Positions 54,245-63,334 of a stretch of 64,000 bases of DNA are shown here, in pieces. The translations under genes and the position numbers were made by a program. Below the pieces are notes generated by a model, which saw only the letters and a program-made list of their open reading frames with translations, was not told where the DNA came from and did no database searches. The DNA is from Gammaproteobacteria bacterium (GTDB taxonomy: Bacteria > Pseudomonadota > Gammaproteobacteria > Pseudomonadales > Azotimanducaceae): NCBI GenBank assembly GCA_030425195.1, contig JAUIAV010000009.1, positions 124,001 to 188,000 on the forward strand, written 5' to 3'. Numbering within the stretch: position 1 is the stretch's first letter; every line of letters starts with the position of its first letter.

Positions 54245-55015
54245 GTGACTGTTCTCAGTGTCAACGTGAACAAGATCGCCTGGCTGCGCAACGCCCGTGA
54301 AGGCGGAACGCCGGACGTGCTCTGGGCCGCGGCCACCATCATCGAGGCAGGTGCCGCCGGCATCACCGTGCATCCGCGTCCGGACCAGCGGCACATCCGG
54401 CCGGCGGACGTTCACGATCTCGCCGCCTTCCTCCGGGCTCATCCCGCCATCGAGTTCAACATCGAAGGCAACCCGTTCTCCGGTCCCAGGGACAACGGTT
54501 ATCCGGGATTCGATGCGCTGATCGAAGCGGCGAAACCTGCCCAGGCGACCCTGGTACCGGATGCGGACAACCAGCTCACCTCGGATCACGGCTGGGATCT
54601 GTCCGGGGACAACGACCGCCTGGCCGCCGCCATCGCCCGCTATCAGGCGCTGGGCGCCCGGGTGAGCCTGTTCATGGATCCGGACTTCGACCAGATCGAG
54701 CGGGCCCGGGGCCTGGGTGCCGACCGGATCGAGCTGTACACCGGACCGTTCGCCGACGCCGCCGCCGACTTCGGCGTGACGGCGGAAGAGACCCGGGCCC
54801 ATTACGACCGCTATCTGGCCGCCGCCCGGCACGCGACCCAGCTGGGTCTGGGGGTGAACGCGGGCCACGATCTGGACCTCGAGAATCTGGTGCTCTTCCG
54901 CCGCATCACCGAAGTGGCGGAGGTTTCCATCGGCCATGCGCTCATCAGCGACGCCCTGAAAATGGGGCTCGCCAGCGCCGTGCGCGCCTATCTGGACGTG
55001 ATCGCCGGCGCCTGA
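54245..55015 (+). CDS. pdxJ: pyridoxine 5'-phosphate synthase
   Basis: A 256-residue TIM-barrel enzyme of vitamin B6 synthesis. 'VLSVNVNKIAWLRNAREGGTPDVLWAA' is the conserved start, 'GITVHPRPDQRHIRPADVHDLA' the active-site loop, 'FNIEGNPF', 'ATLVPDADNQLTSDHGWDL' and 'GLGVNAGHDLDLENL' the phosphate site. The GTG start has GGGAG upstream. It condenses 1-deoxyxylulose 5-phosphate with 3-amino-2-oxopropyl phosphate. serC in this window supplies an upstream step of the same pathway. Confidence 0.95.
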   Translation: MTVLSVNVNKIAWLRNAREGGTPDVLWAAATIIEAGAAGITVHPRPDQRHIRPADVHDLAAFLRAHPAIEFNIEGNPFSGPRDNGYPGFDALIEAAKPAQATLVPDADNQLTSDHGWDLSGDNDRLAAAIARYQALGARVSLFMDPDFDQIERARGLGADRIELYTGPFADAAADFGVTAEETRAHYDRYLAAARHATQLGLGVNAGHDLDLENLVLFRRITEVAEVSIGHALISDALKMGLASAVRAYLDVIAGA

Positions 55016-55073
55016 CAACATGCCGCATCCGGGCTGCCGACCAGACGCCCACGCACCCACTATCGAGGCCGAG

Positions 55074-55652
55074 ATGTTCAGAACCGCCCTGTTCTCCTTC
55101 TACCTGGTATCCGCGCTGCTGCTGGCGTTTTTCCCCGGCGGCTCTGCTGCGGCGGCGACCGGAAATCCCGTCGTCCGGCTGGAGACCAGCCTGGGGAACA
55201 TCGACATCGAGCTCTATCCGGACCGGGCCCCGGAAACCGTGGCCAATTTTCTGGATCTGGTGGACAACAGCTTCTACGACGGCCTCATCTTCCATCGGGT
55301 GGTGGCCGGGTTCGTGATTCAGGCCGGGGGCTACGACGGGAATCTGACGTATCGCCAGCCACCGAGAACCGTGGTGAACGAGTCGGCTAACGGTCTCAGG
55401 AACCAGAAATTCTCCGTCGCCATGGCCCGCCTGTCGGATCCGGACTCCGCGGATACGCAGTTCTTCATCAACGTGAAGCACAACCCCAATCTCGACGGCG
55501 ATCGGACCCGGCCGGGCTATACCGTTTTCGGCCAGGTGATCGCGGGCCAGGAGACGGTGACGGCGATCGAACTGGTGGACACCCACCTCGAAGCCGGCAT
55601 GGCCGGCGTACCCGAGGAGGACGTGTTCATCGTCCGGGCGCATCGCCTGTAG
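55074..55652 (+). CDS. periplasmic cyclophilin-type peptidyl-prolyl isomerase
   Basis: A 192-residue exported isomerase. The signal peptide '[23 protein letters not shown]' is followed by the PPIase core: '[23 protein letters not shown]', catalytic '[19 protein letters not shown]', and '[17 protein letters not shown]'. It is close to PpiA. I prefer ATG 55074, where GAGG precedes, over a distal in-frame start. It helps fold periplasmic or outer-membrane proteins. Confidence 0.9.
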   Translation: MFRTALFSFYLVSALLLAFFPGGSAAAATGNPVVRLETSLGNIDIELYPDRAPETVANFLDLVDNSFYDGLIFHRVVAGFVIQAGGYDGNLTYRQPPRTVVNESANGLRNQKFSVAMARLSDPDSADTQFFINVKHNPNLDGDRTRPGYTVFGQVIAGQETVTAIELVDTHLEAGMAGVPEEDVFIVRAHRL

Positions 55653-55779
55653 CCGCGGGCGCCCAGCTTCCAGAATCCCCGGCGGCTCGGGTATCATGCG
55701 GGCCGCCTCGGGGCGCCGCCCATTCAGGCGTCACTTCCCCGGCGCACTCACCCATTCGCATTCCAGAACAGGAACTACC

Positions 55780-56292
55780 ATGAGGACGTTTTTCATTTTC
55801 ACCGCGAGCGCCGTCCTGCTCGCCGCCATCACCGTAGAACTCTCCGCACGGCTCTGGCCGGGCAACGACATCGCCCTGCTCGTCATCGCCGCCCTGGCCC
55901 TGCTTGCTCAGGGGTATCTGAGCCTCCGCTTCGCCGGCGCACCGGCCGGCAGCGAGCAGAAGCCGGCCGCAGGCAGATCCGACCGCGGCCGACCCGCAGA
56001 AAAGAAGGCCCAGGGCGAACGGAGCCGGCACAAGCCCGCCCGCACCGAGAAGGCCGCCGCCGGTGGCGGCGACCGGGAAACCGGCACCGTGAAGTGGTTC
56101 AACCGCACCAAGGGTTTCGGCTTCATCGTCCGGGCATCCGGTGAGGAAATCTTCGTGCATCAGCGCTCGATCCAGAGCGAGGGCAGTGGCGACAACCGTC
56201 GACGCCCGTCACTGAAGGATGGCCAGACCGTCACCTTCGTGGTCGCGAACCGGGAAAAAGGCCTGCAGGCCGAAGAGGTCTCTCCGGCCTGA
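55780..56292 (+). CDS. membrane-anchored cold-shock-domain protein
   Basis: A 170-residue protein. Two N-terminal membrane helices ('[20 protein letters not shown]' and '[19 protein letters not shown]') are followed by a basic, Ala/Lys/Arg-rich linker (about 57-97) and a C-terminal cold-shock domain '[30 protein letters not shown]', with the RNP1-like and RNP2-like aromatic motifs intact. It would hold a nucleic-acid-binding domain at the inner membrane, facing the cytoplasm if both helices insert. AGGAA lies before the ATG. Its stop overlaps argS (TGATG). Confidence 0.82.
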   Translation: MRTFFIFTASAVLLAAITVELSARLWPGNDIALLVIAALALLAQGYLSLRFAGAPAGSEQKPAAGRSDRGRPAEKKAQGERSRHKPARTEKAAAGGGDRETGTVKWFNRTKGFGFIVRASGEEIFVHQRSIQSEGSGDNRRRPSLKDGQTVTFVVANREKGLQAEEVSPA

Positions 56293-57992
56293 TGAACCTG
56301 CGCGCGATCCTCAACGAGCGCTTCAGCCGGGCTTTTGAGAAGGCCACCGGCGAGGCGCTGCCGCCCCAGATCCAGCTGTCGGGCAGACCCGAATTCGGCG
56401 ACTATCAGGCAAACGGCGCCATGGCCGCCGCCAAGGCGCTCAAGCAGAATCCGCGCGCCATCGCCCAGCAGGTGGTGGATGCCGCCGAGGTGGACGATCT
56501 GGCGGAACGGCTGGAAGTGGCGGGCCCCGGGTTCATCAACATACACCTGAAACCCGGCTTTCTGACCGCGGCGCTGACCGAGCCGCCCATCACCGCCGCC
56601 GTGACGCCGGAAAAGGTGGTGGTGGACTACTCGAGCCCGAATCTGGCCAAGGAGATGCATGTCGGCCATCTGCGCAGCACCATCATCGGTGATGCCATCG
56701 CCCGGATTCTGGAGGCGCTGGGTCACGATGTGATCCGGCAGAACCACGTCGGCGACTGGGGCACACAGTTCGGCATGCTGATCGCCTATCTGGAGGAATC
56801 CGGCGAGGATTCCGACGAGCTCGCGGATCTGGAAGTCTTCTACCGGGCCTCGAAGCAGCGATTCGACTCCGACCCGGCTTTTGCCGAGCGGGCCCGGCAG
56901 CGGGTGGTCGCCCTGCAGGCCGGCGACCCGGCCACGCGCGATCTCTGGCAGCGGTTCATCGACATCTCGCTTTCCCACTGCCAGGCCACCTACGACCGGC
57001 TCGATGTCACCCTGACCCGGGCGGATGTGATGGCGGAAAGCGCCTACAACGATGATCTCGAGGCGGTGGTCGCGGACCTGAAAGCCAGGGAACTGCTGAC
57101 CACGTCAGATGGCGCGCAGTGCGTGTTTCTCGACGAGTTCAAAGGCAAGGACGGTAAGCCGCTGCCCGTGATCGTCCAGAAATCGGACGGCGGATATCTC
57201 TACGCCACGACCGACCTGGCCGCCGTCCGCTATCGCGTGCGCGTTCTCGACGCGGACCGGGCCCTCTACTCCACCGATGCCCGGCAGACGCTCCACTTCC
57301 GGCAGATCTTCGCCGTGGCCGAAGCCGCGGGATTCACCGGAAACCGGATATCCCTCGAACATCAGCCCTTCGGCGCCATGCTCGGACGGGACGGCAAACC
57401 GTTCAAGACCCGGGATGGCGGTGTGGTGAAACTGAACGACCTTCTGGACGAGGCAGTCACCCGGGCCACGTCACTGGTCGCAGCGAAAAGTCCCGATCTG
57501 CCGGAAGCCGAACGGGAAATGATCGCGCGGGCCGTGGGTATCGGTGCGGTGAAGTACGCCGACCTGTCCAAGAACCGGACCAGCGACTACCTCTTCGACT
57601 GGGACCAGATGCTGTCCTTCGACGGCAACACGGCACCCTACCTGCAGTACGCATACAGCCGGATACAGAGCATCTTCCGGCGCGGCAGCGTGGACCCGTC
57701 GGACCTCACCGCCGACGTGCTGCTCGCCGGGGAAGCGGAGCGTGCCCTGGCGGTGGTTCTGCTGAGACTTCAGGAGGTGCTCGAACAGGTGGCCCGGGAA
57801 GGCTTCCCGCATCTGCTCTGCGCCTGGCTCTATGAGCTGGCCACCGCGTTCATGCGCTTCTACGAAGCCTGTCCGATTCTGAACGCCGAGGAACCGGCGC
57901 GGGCGTCGAGACTGGCGCTCTGCCGGATTACCGGTGAACGCCTGTCTCTCGGTCTGTCACTGCTCGGGATTCAGACCGTCCCGCGCATGTGA
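56292..57992 (+). CDS. argS: arginyl-tRNA synthetase
   Basis: A 566-residue class Ia synthetase. 'VVVDYSSPNLAKEMHVGHLRSTIIGDAIARIL' has the HIGH-type motif; 'QPFGAMLGRDGKPFKTRDGGVVKLNDLLDEA' is the KMSKS-equivalent region of ArgS; an N-terminal Add1 domain and a C-terminal DALR helix bundle ('APYLQYAYSRIQSIFRR...RITGERLSLGLSLLGIQTVPRM') flank the core. Length is close to E. coli (577). The ATG shares a base with the cold-shock gene stop, so the two are co-translated. Confidence 0.97.
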   Translation: MNLRAILNERFSRAFEKATGEALPPQIQLSGRPEFGDYQANGAMAAAKALKQNPRAIAQQVVDAAEVDDLAERLEVAGPGFINIHLKPGFLTAALTEPPITAAVTPEKVVVDYSSPNLAKEMHVGHLRSTIIGDAIARILEALGHDVIRQNHVGDWGTQFGMLIAYLEESGEDSDELADLEVFYRASKQRFDSDPAFAERARQRVVALQAGDPATRDLWQRFIDISLSHCQATYDRLDVTLTRADVMAESAYNDDLEAVVADLKARELLTTSDGAQCVFLDEFKGKDGKPLPVIVQKSDGGYLYATTDLAAVRYRVRVLDADRALYSTDARQTLHFRQIFAVAEAAGFTGNRISLEHQPFGAMLGRDGKPFKTRDGGVVKLNDLLDEAVTRATSLVAAKSPDLPEAEREMIARAVGIGAVKYADLSKNRTSDYLFDWDQMLSFDGNTAPYLQYAYSRIQSIFRRGSVDPSDLTADVLLAGEAERALAVVLLRLQEVLEQVAREGFPHLLCAWLYELATAFMRFYEACPILNAEEPARASRLALCRITGERLSLGLSLLGIQTVPRM

Positions 57993-58000
57993 CCGGGCCT

Positions 58001-59197
58001 TCAGGCGGTCGCCGCCTTCGGCATGGCGTAGGTTCGCAGCTCGGCAACGAAGTCCTTCAGCGCCTGGATCCCGGTGGCCTCCGCATCGAGACACCACTGC
58101 TTCAGCGCCGCCAGCAGCTCTTCCGCATTGCCGCCGCGCTTGGCCCAGATACCCTGCAGCCGCTGCCGGAACTCGTAGATGGTGGCGAGATTCGGGCTCG
58201 CGCTGGTGAGCTCATTTATCCGGTTCTGTCCCTGCTCGTCGACCAGGCATGCATCCCGGGTGAGCGCTTTCTTCGCCTTCCGGGCCGCCCGGGCGGACGT
58301 GCTCACCAGTTCCTGCTGCACCAGCGGTTTGACCACGCTGTCCGCATACCGGGCCATGACCTGGAAGCGGTTGTTGACCACGGCCCAGGCCGTGTCCAGA
58401 TCCAGCGTCTGCTTGCCGGGCACGGTGTGCGCGACAGGCCCGGTGCTGCGCACCTTGGCGAGACCCAGAGTTTCGAACAGGCGGATCCAGAACCAGCCGA
58501 TGTCGAACTCGAACCATTTCTGGGAAAGCTTGGCCGAGTTGGGATAGGTGTGATGGTTGTTGTGCAGTTCCTCACCGCCGATCAGGATGCCCCAGGGTGA
58601 GATGTTGGTCGCGGCATCCGGACATTCGAAGTTCCGGTAGCCCCAGTAGTGGCCGATGCCGTTGATCACGCCGGCGGCAAAGAACGGAATCCAGATCATC
58701 TGAACCGCCCAGACCGTCAGACCGATGACGCCGAACAGCGCCAGATCGAGCACCAGCATGGTGCCGATACCGCCGATGGGAAAGCGGCTGTAGACGTTAC
58801 GTTCCATCCAGTCGTCCGGGCAGCCCGCACCGTAACGCCTGAGGGTTTCCTCGTTGGCGGCCTCGATCCGGTACTCTTCCGCACCGGCCCAGAGAATGCG
58901 CCTCAGCCCCTTGATCTGGGGGCTGTGCGGGTCATCTTCGGTTTCGCAGGTGGCGTGATGCTTACGGTGGATGGCCGTCCATTCCAGCGTGGTCATGCCG
59001 GTGGTCATCCACAGCCAGAAACGGAAGAAATGTTTGAGTGCCGGGTGCAGTTCCAGCGACCGGTGGGCGGAATAGCGGTGCAGATAGACCGTCACGGATA
59101 CGATCGTGATGTGGGTCAGCACCAGCGTGATGACGACCAGCGTCAGCGGGGAGAGATCCCACAATCCGTTGGCCAGCCAGTCCAGAATGGCGTTCAC
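58001..59197 (-). CDS. membrane fatty acid (acyl-CoA) desaturase
   Basis: A 398-residue delta-9-type desaturase. The three His boxes that bind the di-iron centre are 'YLHRYSAHRSLEL' (HRxSAHR), 'IHRKHHATCETEDDPHSP' (HxxHH) and 'EELHNNHHTYPNSAKLS' (HNNHH), with four hydrophobic segments between. The C-terminal 130 residues are charged and helical. GTG 59197 follows AGGAGG by 9 nt; an extended frame upstream has no supporting signal. It introduces double bonds into saturated acyl chains, probably for membrane-fluidity control. Confidence 0.9.
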   Translation of the reverse strand: MNAILDWLANGLWDLSPLTLVVITLVLTHITIVSVTVYLHRYSAHRSLELHPALKHFFRFWLWMTTGMTTLEWTAIHRKHHATCETEDDPHSPQIKGLRRILWAGAEEYRIEAANEETLRRYGAGCPDDWMERNVYSRFPIGGIGTMLVLDLALFGVIGLTVWAVQMIWIPFFAAGVINGIGHYWGYRNFECPDAATNISPWGILIGGEELHNNHHTYPNSAKLSQKWFEFDIGWFWIRLFETLGLAKVRSTGPVAHTVPGKQTLDLDTAWAVVNNRFQVMARYADSVVKPLVQQELVSTSARAARKAKKALTRDACLVDEQGQNRINELTSASPNLATIYEFRQRLQGIWAKRGGNAEELLAALKQWCLDAEATGIQALKDFVAELRTYAMPKAATA

Positions 59198-59470
59198 CTT
59201 GATTTGCCTCCTGAGCAGAAAGACGGTGATTTTCGACGGAATTCTGACCTCAGAACCCGGAAAAAACCACCTTGTGAATCCGATTGTGACAGTATATTCA
59301 ACACACACCCGGCCGTATGGGACAGACGCTGTGCTTCGCGGCATTGCCGCCGTGGCCGGCGGCCCGGCACACTGACAGGTTAATTGTCATAATGGCCGGA
59401 ACGTCCGACCCCTATCCTGTCAGATGCGGCCGACGGCGAGTGAATTCAAGTCAAAACCAGGCCTCTACGC
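59198..59470. promoter_or_regulatory. 273-bp divergent region between desaturase and sulfurtransferase genes
   Basis: On the minus strand a TATACT box (59291-59296) lies about 95 nt ahead of the desaturase start, without a clear -35. Beside it are two direct TTGTGA repeats at 59272-59277 and 59284-59289, 12 bp apart. On the plus side TGACA-GGTTAAT-TGTCA (59373-59389) is an inverted repeat. These may be regulator sites; no gene is seen here. Confidence 0.3.
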
Positions 59471-60295
59471 GTGAAGATCCATACCACTCTCATCGATAGT
59501 TCGACCGCCAGCCATCTGGTGGGTTCTGTCAAATTTCTAGACTGTCGTTCCAGTCTCGCGGATCCGGATGCGGGCCGTCGGGCGTACGAAGCCGGTCATA
59601 TCCGCAGTGCCGTCTACCTCAGCCTGGATGACGACCTGGCCGCACCGCCCGGCGACGGGGGCAGACACCCGCTGCCGGACAAGGAACGTCTGGCGGCCCG
59701 GCTGTCCGCGCTCGGCATCAGCGACGGGGACCAGGTCGTGGTGTACGACGACGCCGGCGGCGCTTATGCCGCCCGCGCCTGGTGGTGTCTGCGCTGGCTC
59801 GGTCACGAGGCCGTGGCCCTGCTGGACGGAGACCTGGCCGCCTGGCCGGATCCACTCTCCGTAGAGACGCAGACGCCCGCTCCGGGAAATTTCTCGATCC
59901 GGCCATCACTGACGCGGCATCTCGACGTGGCTACGCTGGCCGCGGATCTGACCGCCTACCGGCTCGTCGACGCCCGGACTCAGGTCCGTTTCGATGGTCT
60001 GGAAGAGCCCATCGACCCTGTGGCGGGACACATTCCGGGCGCCATCTGCCGGCCGTTCCAGGAAAATCTCGGGGAGGACGGCCGGTTCCGGTCACCGGCC
60101 GAGCTCAGAGCGCGCTTCCCGGAAGGGGACAACGTGGTCTGCTACTGCGGCAGCGGTGTCACCGCCGCTCACAACGTGGTAGCCATGCGTGTGGCCGGCC
60201 TGCCGGAACCGCTTCTGTATCCGGGCTCCTGGAGCGAATGGATCCGCAATCCGGACCGCCCGGTCGGCACGACCGGCACGACCGGCAACGGGTAG
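59471..60295 (+). CDS. thiosulfate / 3-mercaptopyruvate sulfurtransferase (two-domain rhodanese)
   Basis: A 274-residue two-domain rhodanese. The N-terminal inactive domain ('FLDCRSSLADPDAGRRAYEAGHIRSAVYL') is followed by the catalytic domain ('RLVDARTQVRFDG...GHIPGAICRPFQENL') and the active-site loop 'VVCYCGSGVTAAHNV' with the catalytic Cys; a CGSGVTA-type loop is shared by both named activities. The start is GTG. The last residues are a 9-bp repeat that gives Gly-Thr-Thr units (about 60267-60293). Confidence 0.9.
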   Translation: MKIHTTLIDSSTASHLVGSVKFLDCRSSLADPDAGRRAYEAGHIRSAVYLSLDDDLAAPPGDGGRHPLPDKERLAARLSALGISDGDQVVVYDDAGGAYAARAWWCLRWLGHEAVALLDGDLAAWPDPLSVETQTPAPGNFSIRPSLTRHLDVATLAADLTAYRLVDARTQVRFDGLEEPIDPVAGHIPGAICRPFQENLGEDGRFRSPAELRARFPEGDNVVCYCGSGVTAAHNVVAMRVAGLPEPLLYPGSWSEWIRNPDRPVGTTGTTGNG

Positions 60296-60305
60296 AGCCT
60301 GCAGC

Positions 60306-62117
60306 GTGATCGAACCGGCGGCGCTCGTCTGGCGGGACGGGCAACCCTACTCCACCGCCTTTCAGGACATCTATCACGACCGGGACGGCGTCGCGGAAAC
60401 CGAGCGGGTCTTCCTGGCTCCGGCCCGGTTCGATGCCCTTCTGGCGGCCGGCCGCCCGCTGGTGGTCGGTGAGCTCGGATTCGGTACCGGACTCAATTTC
60501 GCCGTGATCGCACGGCACTGTCTGGCCGCCGGGGTGGCGCTGCACTTCGTGAGCTTCGAAGCGGCCCCGGTCAGTCCGGACGATTTCGAGCGTCTCTCCG
60601 GACTCCGCCAGGGCGCGGAACCGCTGTACGCGGACCTCGCCCTGGTCTACCCGCCACTACTGCCGGGCTGGCACCAGCGAAGCCTGGCGGGCGGGCGCGT
60701 CCGGCTGAGTCTCTTCTGGGGCCCGGCGGAAACCGGCATTCACGACCTCGCCCGGACCCGGGAGCCCGTGGATCTGTGGCTTCTGGACGGGTTCGCACCG
60801 GACAGAAATCCGGAGATGTGGACGGACGCGCTGCTGAAGACCATCGGTCAGACCGCCACGGAAGGATCGCAGGTGACCACCTTCACCGCGGCGGGCCGGG
60901 TCAGACGCGGGCTTCAGGCGGCCGGTTTCGACATGCGCCGGGTGGATCAGCGTCCGCACAAACGGGAGAGTCTGGCCGGCGTCTTCAGTACGCCCGGCCG
61001 GACACGGCCGGCTTCACCCGACCAGGTCACCGTGGCGGGGGCGGGTATCGCCGGAGCGACCATCGCCCGGGAGCTGGCGGAGTCAGGCGTGAAGGTGTGC
61101 GTCCTCGACGCCGCCGACCGCGCAGCCACGGGGGCGAGCGCCATTCCAGCCACCGTGATGCACCCGCGCCTCCATCACGACGGCGGTGACGGTGCCCTCT
61201 TCAGAGCCACGGCCTTCAGCCATGCGGTGGCCGCGACCCGGTCGTTCACAGAACAACCGGATTCGGGTCTGCTCAGGACGGGGGCGCTGCAGGTTCCATC
61301 GCCGAACTTCCCGGTGGAGCGTCTGGAAGCGGTGGCACAGCGATACGCGCGCACGGGCCTGGGTGTCAGGCTGGTGGACGGGCAGACGGCCGGAGAGCTC
61401 GTGGGGGTACCGACGCTGCGTCTGCCGGATGCAGCACTCTGGTTCCCCGATGCCTGCACGGTGGACACTCCCCGATTCACCCGTTTCCTGCTCGATCATC
61501 CGGCCATCGAGGTCCGTGCCCGGTCGCCGCTCGAGGACTGGCCGGAAGGACCCGCCATTCTGGCTTCGGGCATTGCCGCCCGGGACCTGCCGGGTGCCGC
61601 CTTCCTGGAGCTCGGTGTGGTGAGCGGACAGCTCGACCGGATGGAGCGCGGCGCGGGTCCGCTGCGGGGGCTCAACGCGCCCATCACCGGATACGGCTAT
61701 CTCGCACCCCTGGGCGGTCACTGCCTGGCCGTGGGTGCGACCTACGAATACCAGCCCTGGCCGCCCGGGCAGGCGACACAAGCCAATCTGAAAACGCTTT
61801 CGAGGCTGGTAGGTGACCCTGCGGACGACTGCCGACCCATCGACTGCTACCGGGCCAGCCGCTGCGTCTCCTCGGACCGCACTCCGGTTGTGGGTGCGCT
61901 GGTGGACCTTAACGGGCGGGAGAACGTGGATAGGTTTGTCAGCGTCGGGCACGGCTCCATGGGAACGGTCACCGCCCACATCGCCGCTGCTCTGATCGGC
62001 GCCAGGGTCCGAGGCGGCGTGTTGCCGCTGACCCGTCCGCTGGCGGACCTGGTATCACCGGCGCGGTTCCGGATCCGGCAGAAAAAACGCGGCTACCGGT
62101 TCGGCGCGGCACCCTGA
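60306..62117 (+). CDS. mnmC: bifunctional tRNA 5-methylaminomethyl-2-thiouridine biosynthesis protein MnmC
   Basis: A 603-residue fusion. The N-terminal methyltransferase half has 'RDGQPYSTAFQDIYHDRDGVAETERVFL' and SAM site 'VVGELGFGTGLNFAVIARHCL', with 'LDGFAPDRNPEMWTDALLKTIGQ'. The FAD oxidase half begins 'VTVAGAGIAGATIARELAESGVKVCVLDAADRAATGASAIPATVMHPRL'. It converts the carboxymethylaminomethyl or aminomethyl U34 of certain tRNAs to the methylaminomethyl form. GTG 60306 begins 'IEPAALVWRDGQPYS', the normal N-terminus. Confidence 0.95.
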   Translation: MIEPAALVWRDGQPYSTAFQDIYHDRDGVAETERVFLAPARFDALLAAGRPLVVGELGFGTGLNFAVIARHCLAAGVALHFVSFEAAPVSPDDFERLSGLRQGAEPLYADLALVYPPLLPGWHQRSLAGGRVRLSLFWGPAETGIHDLARTREPVDLWLLDGFAPDRNPEMWTDALLKTIGQTATEGSQVTTFTAAGRVRRGLQAAGFDMRRVDQRPHKRESLAGVFSTPGRTRPASPDQVTVAGAGIAGATIARELAESGVKVCVLDAADRAATGASAIPATVMHPRLHHDGGDGALFRATAFSHAVAATRSFTEQPDSGLLRTGALQVPSPNFPVERLEAVAQRYARTGLGVRLVDGQTAGELVGVPTLRLPDAALWFPDACTVDTPRFTRFLLDHPAIEVRARSPLEDWPEGPAILASGIAARDLPGAAFLELGVVSGQLDRMERGAGPLRGLNAPITGYGYLAPLGGHCLAVGATYEYQPWPPGQATQANLKTLSRLVGDPADDCRPIDCYRASRCVSSDRTPVVGALVDLNGRENVDRFVSVGHGSMGTVTAHIAAALIGARVRGGVLPLTRPLADLVSPARFRIRQKKRGYRFGAAP

Positions 62118-62137
62118 ACCAGCAGCGCCGGTGGCGC

Positions 62138-63316
62138 TCACGCCATGCGGAACTCACGCACGTTCATCACGCTGTCGATGGCGCAGATGCTGTCGATCAG
62201 GGACTGATCCGGCTCGTCCACCACGTCGATCAGGTTGTACGCCACCTCACCGCGGCTCTTGTTGATCATGTCCACCACGTTGATCTGCTGCTGCGCCAGC
62301 ACGCTCGTCATCTGACCCAGCATGCCGGGCACGTTGCGGTTGGTCACCGCCAGACGGTAGCCACCCGCCGGTTCCAGGGTGACCGCCGGGAAGTTCACCG
62401 AATTGTGGATGTTGCCGGTCTGCAGGAAGCTGACCAGCTGATCGGCCGCCATCACCGCGCAGTTCTCCTCTGCCTCCTCGGTGCTTGCACCCAGGTGCGG
62501 CGTCAGCCGGACCCTGGGATGGCTGGTGAGACCAGGAACCGGGAAATCGGCCACGTAGAGGCCCACCTGACCGTCCTCTAGCGCATGCACCAGGGCCGGC
62601 GTGTCGACGATGGGCTGGCGGGCGAAGTTCAGAAGCACGCTGCCGGGCCGGAAGGAGCGCAGGCTCTCCTCATTGATCAGGCCGCGCGTTTCCTCCAGCA
62701 GGGGAACATGGAGCGTGACGAAATCGGCGCGGGAGAACAGGCTGGGCAGGTTCTCCATCCGCTGCACCTCCGCCGGCAGCCGCCAGGCTGCATCGACGGA
62801 TATCGCCGGATCGTAACCCAGCACCTCCATACCCAGATCGAGCGCCGCCCGGGCGACCAGGGAACCGATGGCGCCGAGCCCCACCACGCCGAGCGATTTC
62901 CCGTACAGCTCCTGGCCCTTGAAGCGTTTCTTCTCCGCTTCCACCAGACGGTTCAGCTCCGCCTCGTCCTCGATCCCCTCCAGCGACTGAACGAACTGAA
63001 TGCCGCCGACGATGTCGCGGGACGCGATCAGAAGGGCAGCCAGCACCAGCTCCTTCACTGAGTTGGCGTTCGCGCCCGGGGTGTTGAAAACGACGATGCC
63101 CTGCTCCGTGCAGGCGTCCACCGGCACGTTGTTCACACCGGCACCGGCCCGGGCAATGGCACGCAGACTCGGGGTGAGTTCGGAAACGTCCAGCTTGTGG
63201 CTTCTGAGCAGCATGGCGTGCGGATCCCGGATTTCGGAGCCCACCTCGTAGCCGTCTCTGGGGAAGCGTTCCAGGCCGCGGACGGCGATCTGATTGTAGG
63301 TCTTGATCTTGTACAT
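62138..63316 (-). CDS. serA: D-3-phosphoglycerate dehydrogenase
   Basis: A 392-residue enzyme of serine synthesis. Substrate-domain motifs 'IARAGAGVNNVPVDACTEQGIVVFNTPGANANSVKELVLAALL' are followed by the NAD site 'SLGVVGLGAIGSLVARAALDLGMEVLGYDP' and the catalytic 'LTPHLGASTEEAEENCAVMAADQL'. A C-terminal ACT-type domain ('RNVPGMLGQMTSVLAQQQINVVDMINKSRGEVAYNLIDV') suggests serine feedback. It lies away from serC. Confidence 0.95.
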   Translation of the reverse strand: MYKIKTYNQIAVRGLERFPRDGYEVGSEIRDPHAMLLRSHKLDVSELTPSLRAIARAGAGVNNVPVDACTEQGIVVFNTPGANANSVKELVLAALLIASRDIVGGIQFVQSLEGIEDEAELNRLVEAEKKRFKGQELYGKSLGVVGLGAIGSLVARAALDLGMEVLGYDPAISVDAAWRLPAEVQRMENLPSLFSRADFVTLHVPLLEETRGLINEESLRSFRPGSVLLNFARQPIVDTPALVHALEDGQVGLYVADFPVPGLTSHPRVRLTPHLGASTEEAEENCAVMAADQLVSFLQTGNIHNSVNFPAVTLEPAGGYRLAVTNRNVPGMLGQMTSVLAQQQINVVDMINKSRGEVAYNLIDVVDEPDQSLIDSICAIDSVMNVREFRMA

Positions 63317-63334
63317 GGGGGTCCTTCGCTGGCG

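Noticed and set aside
60260-60294. Tandem 9-bp repeat at the end of the sulfurtransferase gene
   Set aside because: Only about three units and inside the coding region; treated as simple Gly-Thr-Thr tail, not a CRISPR or regulatory repeat.
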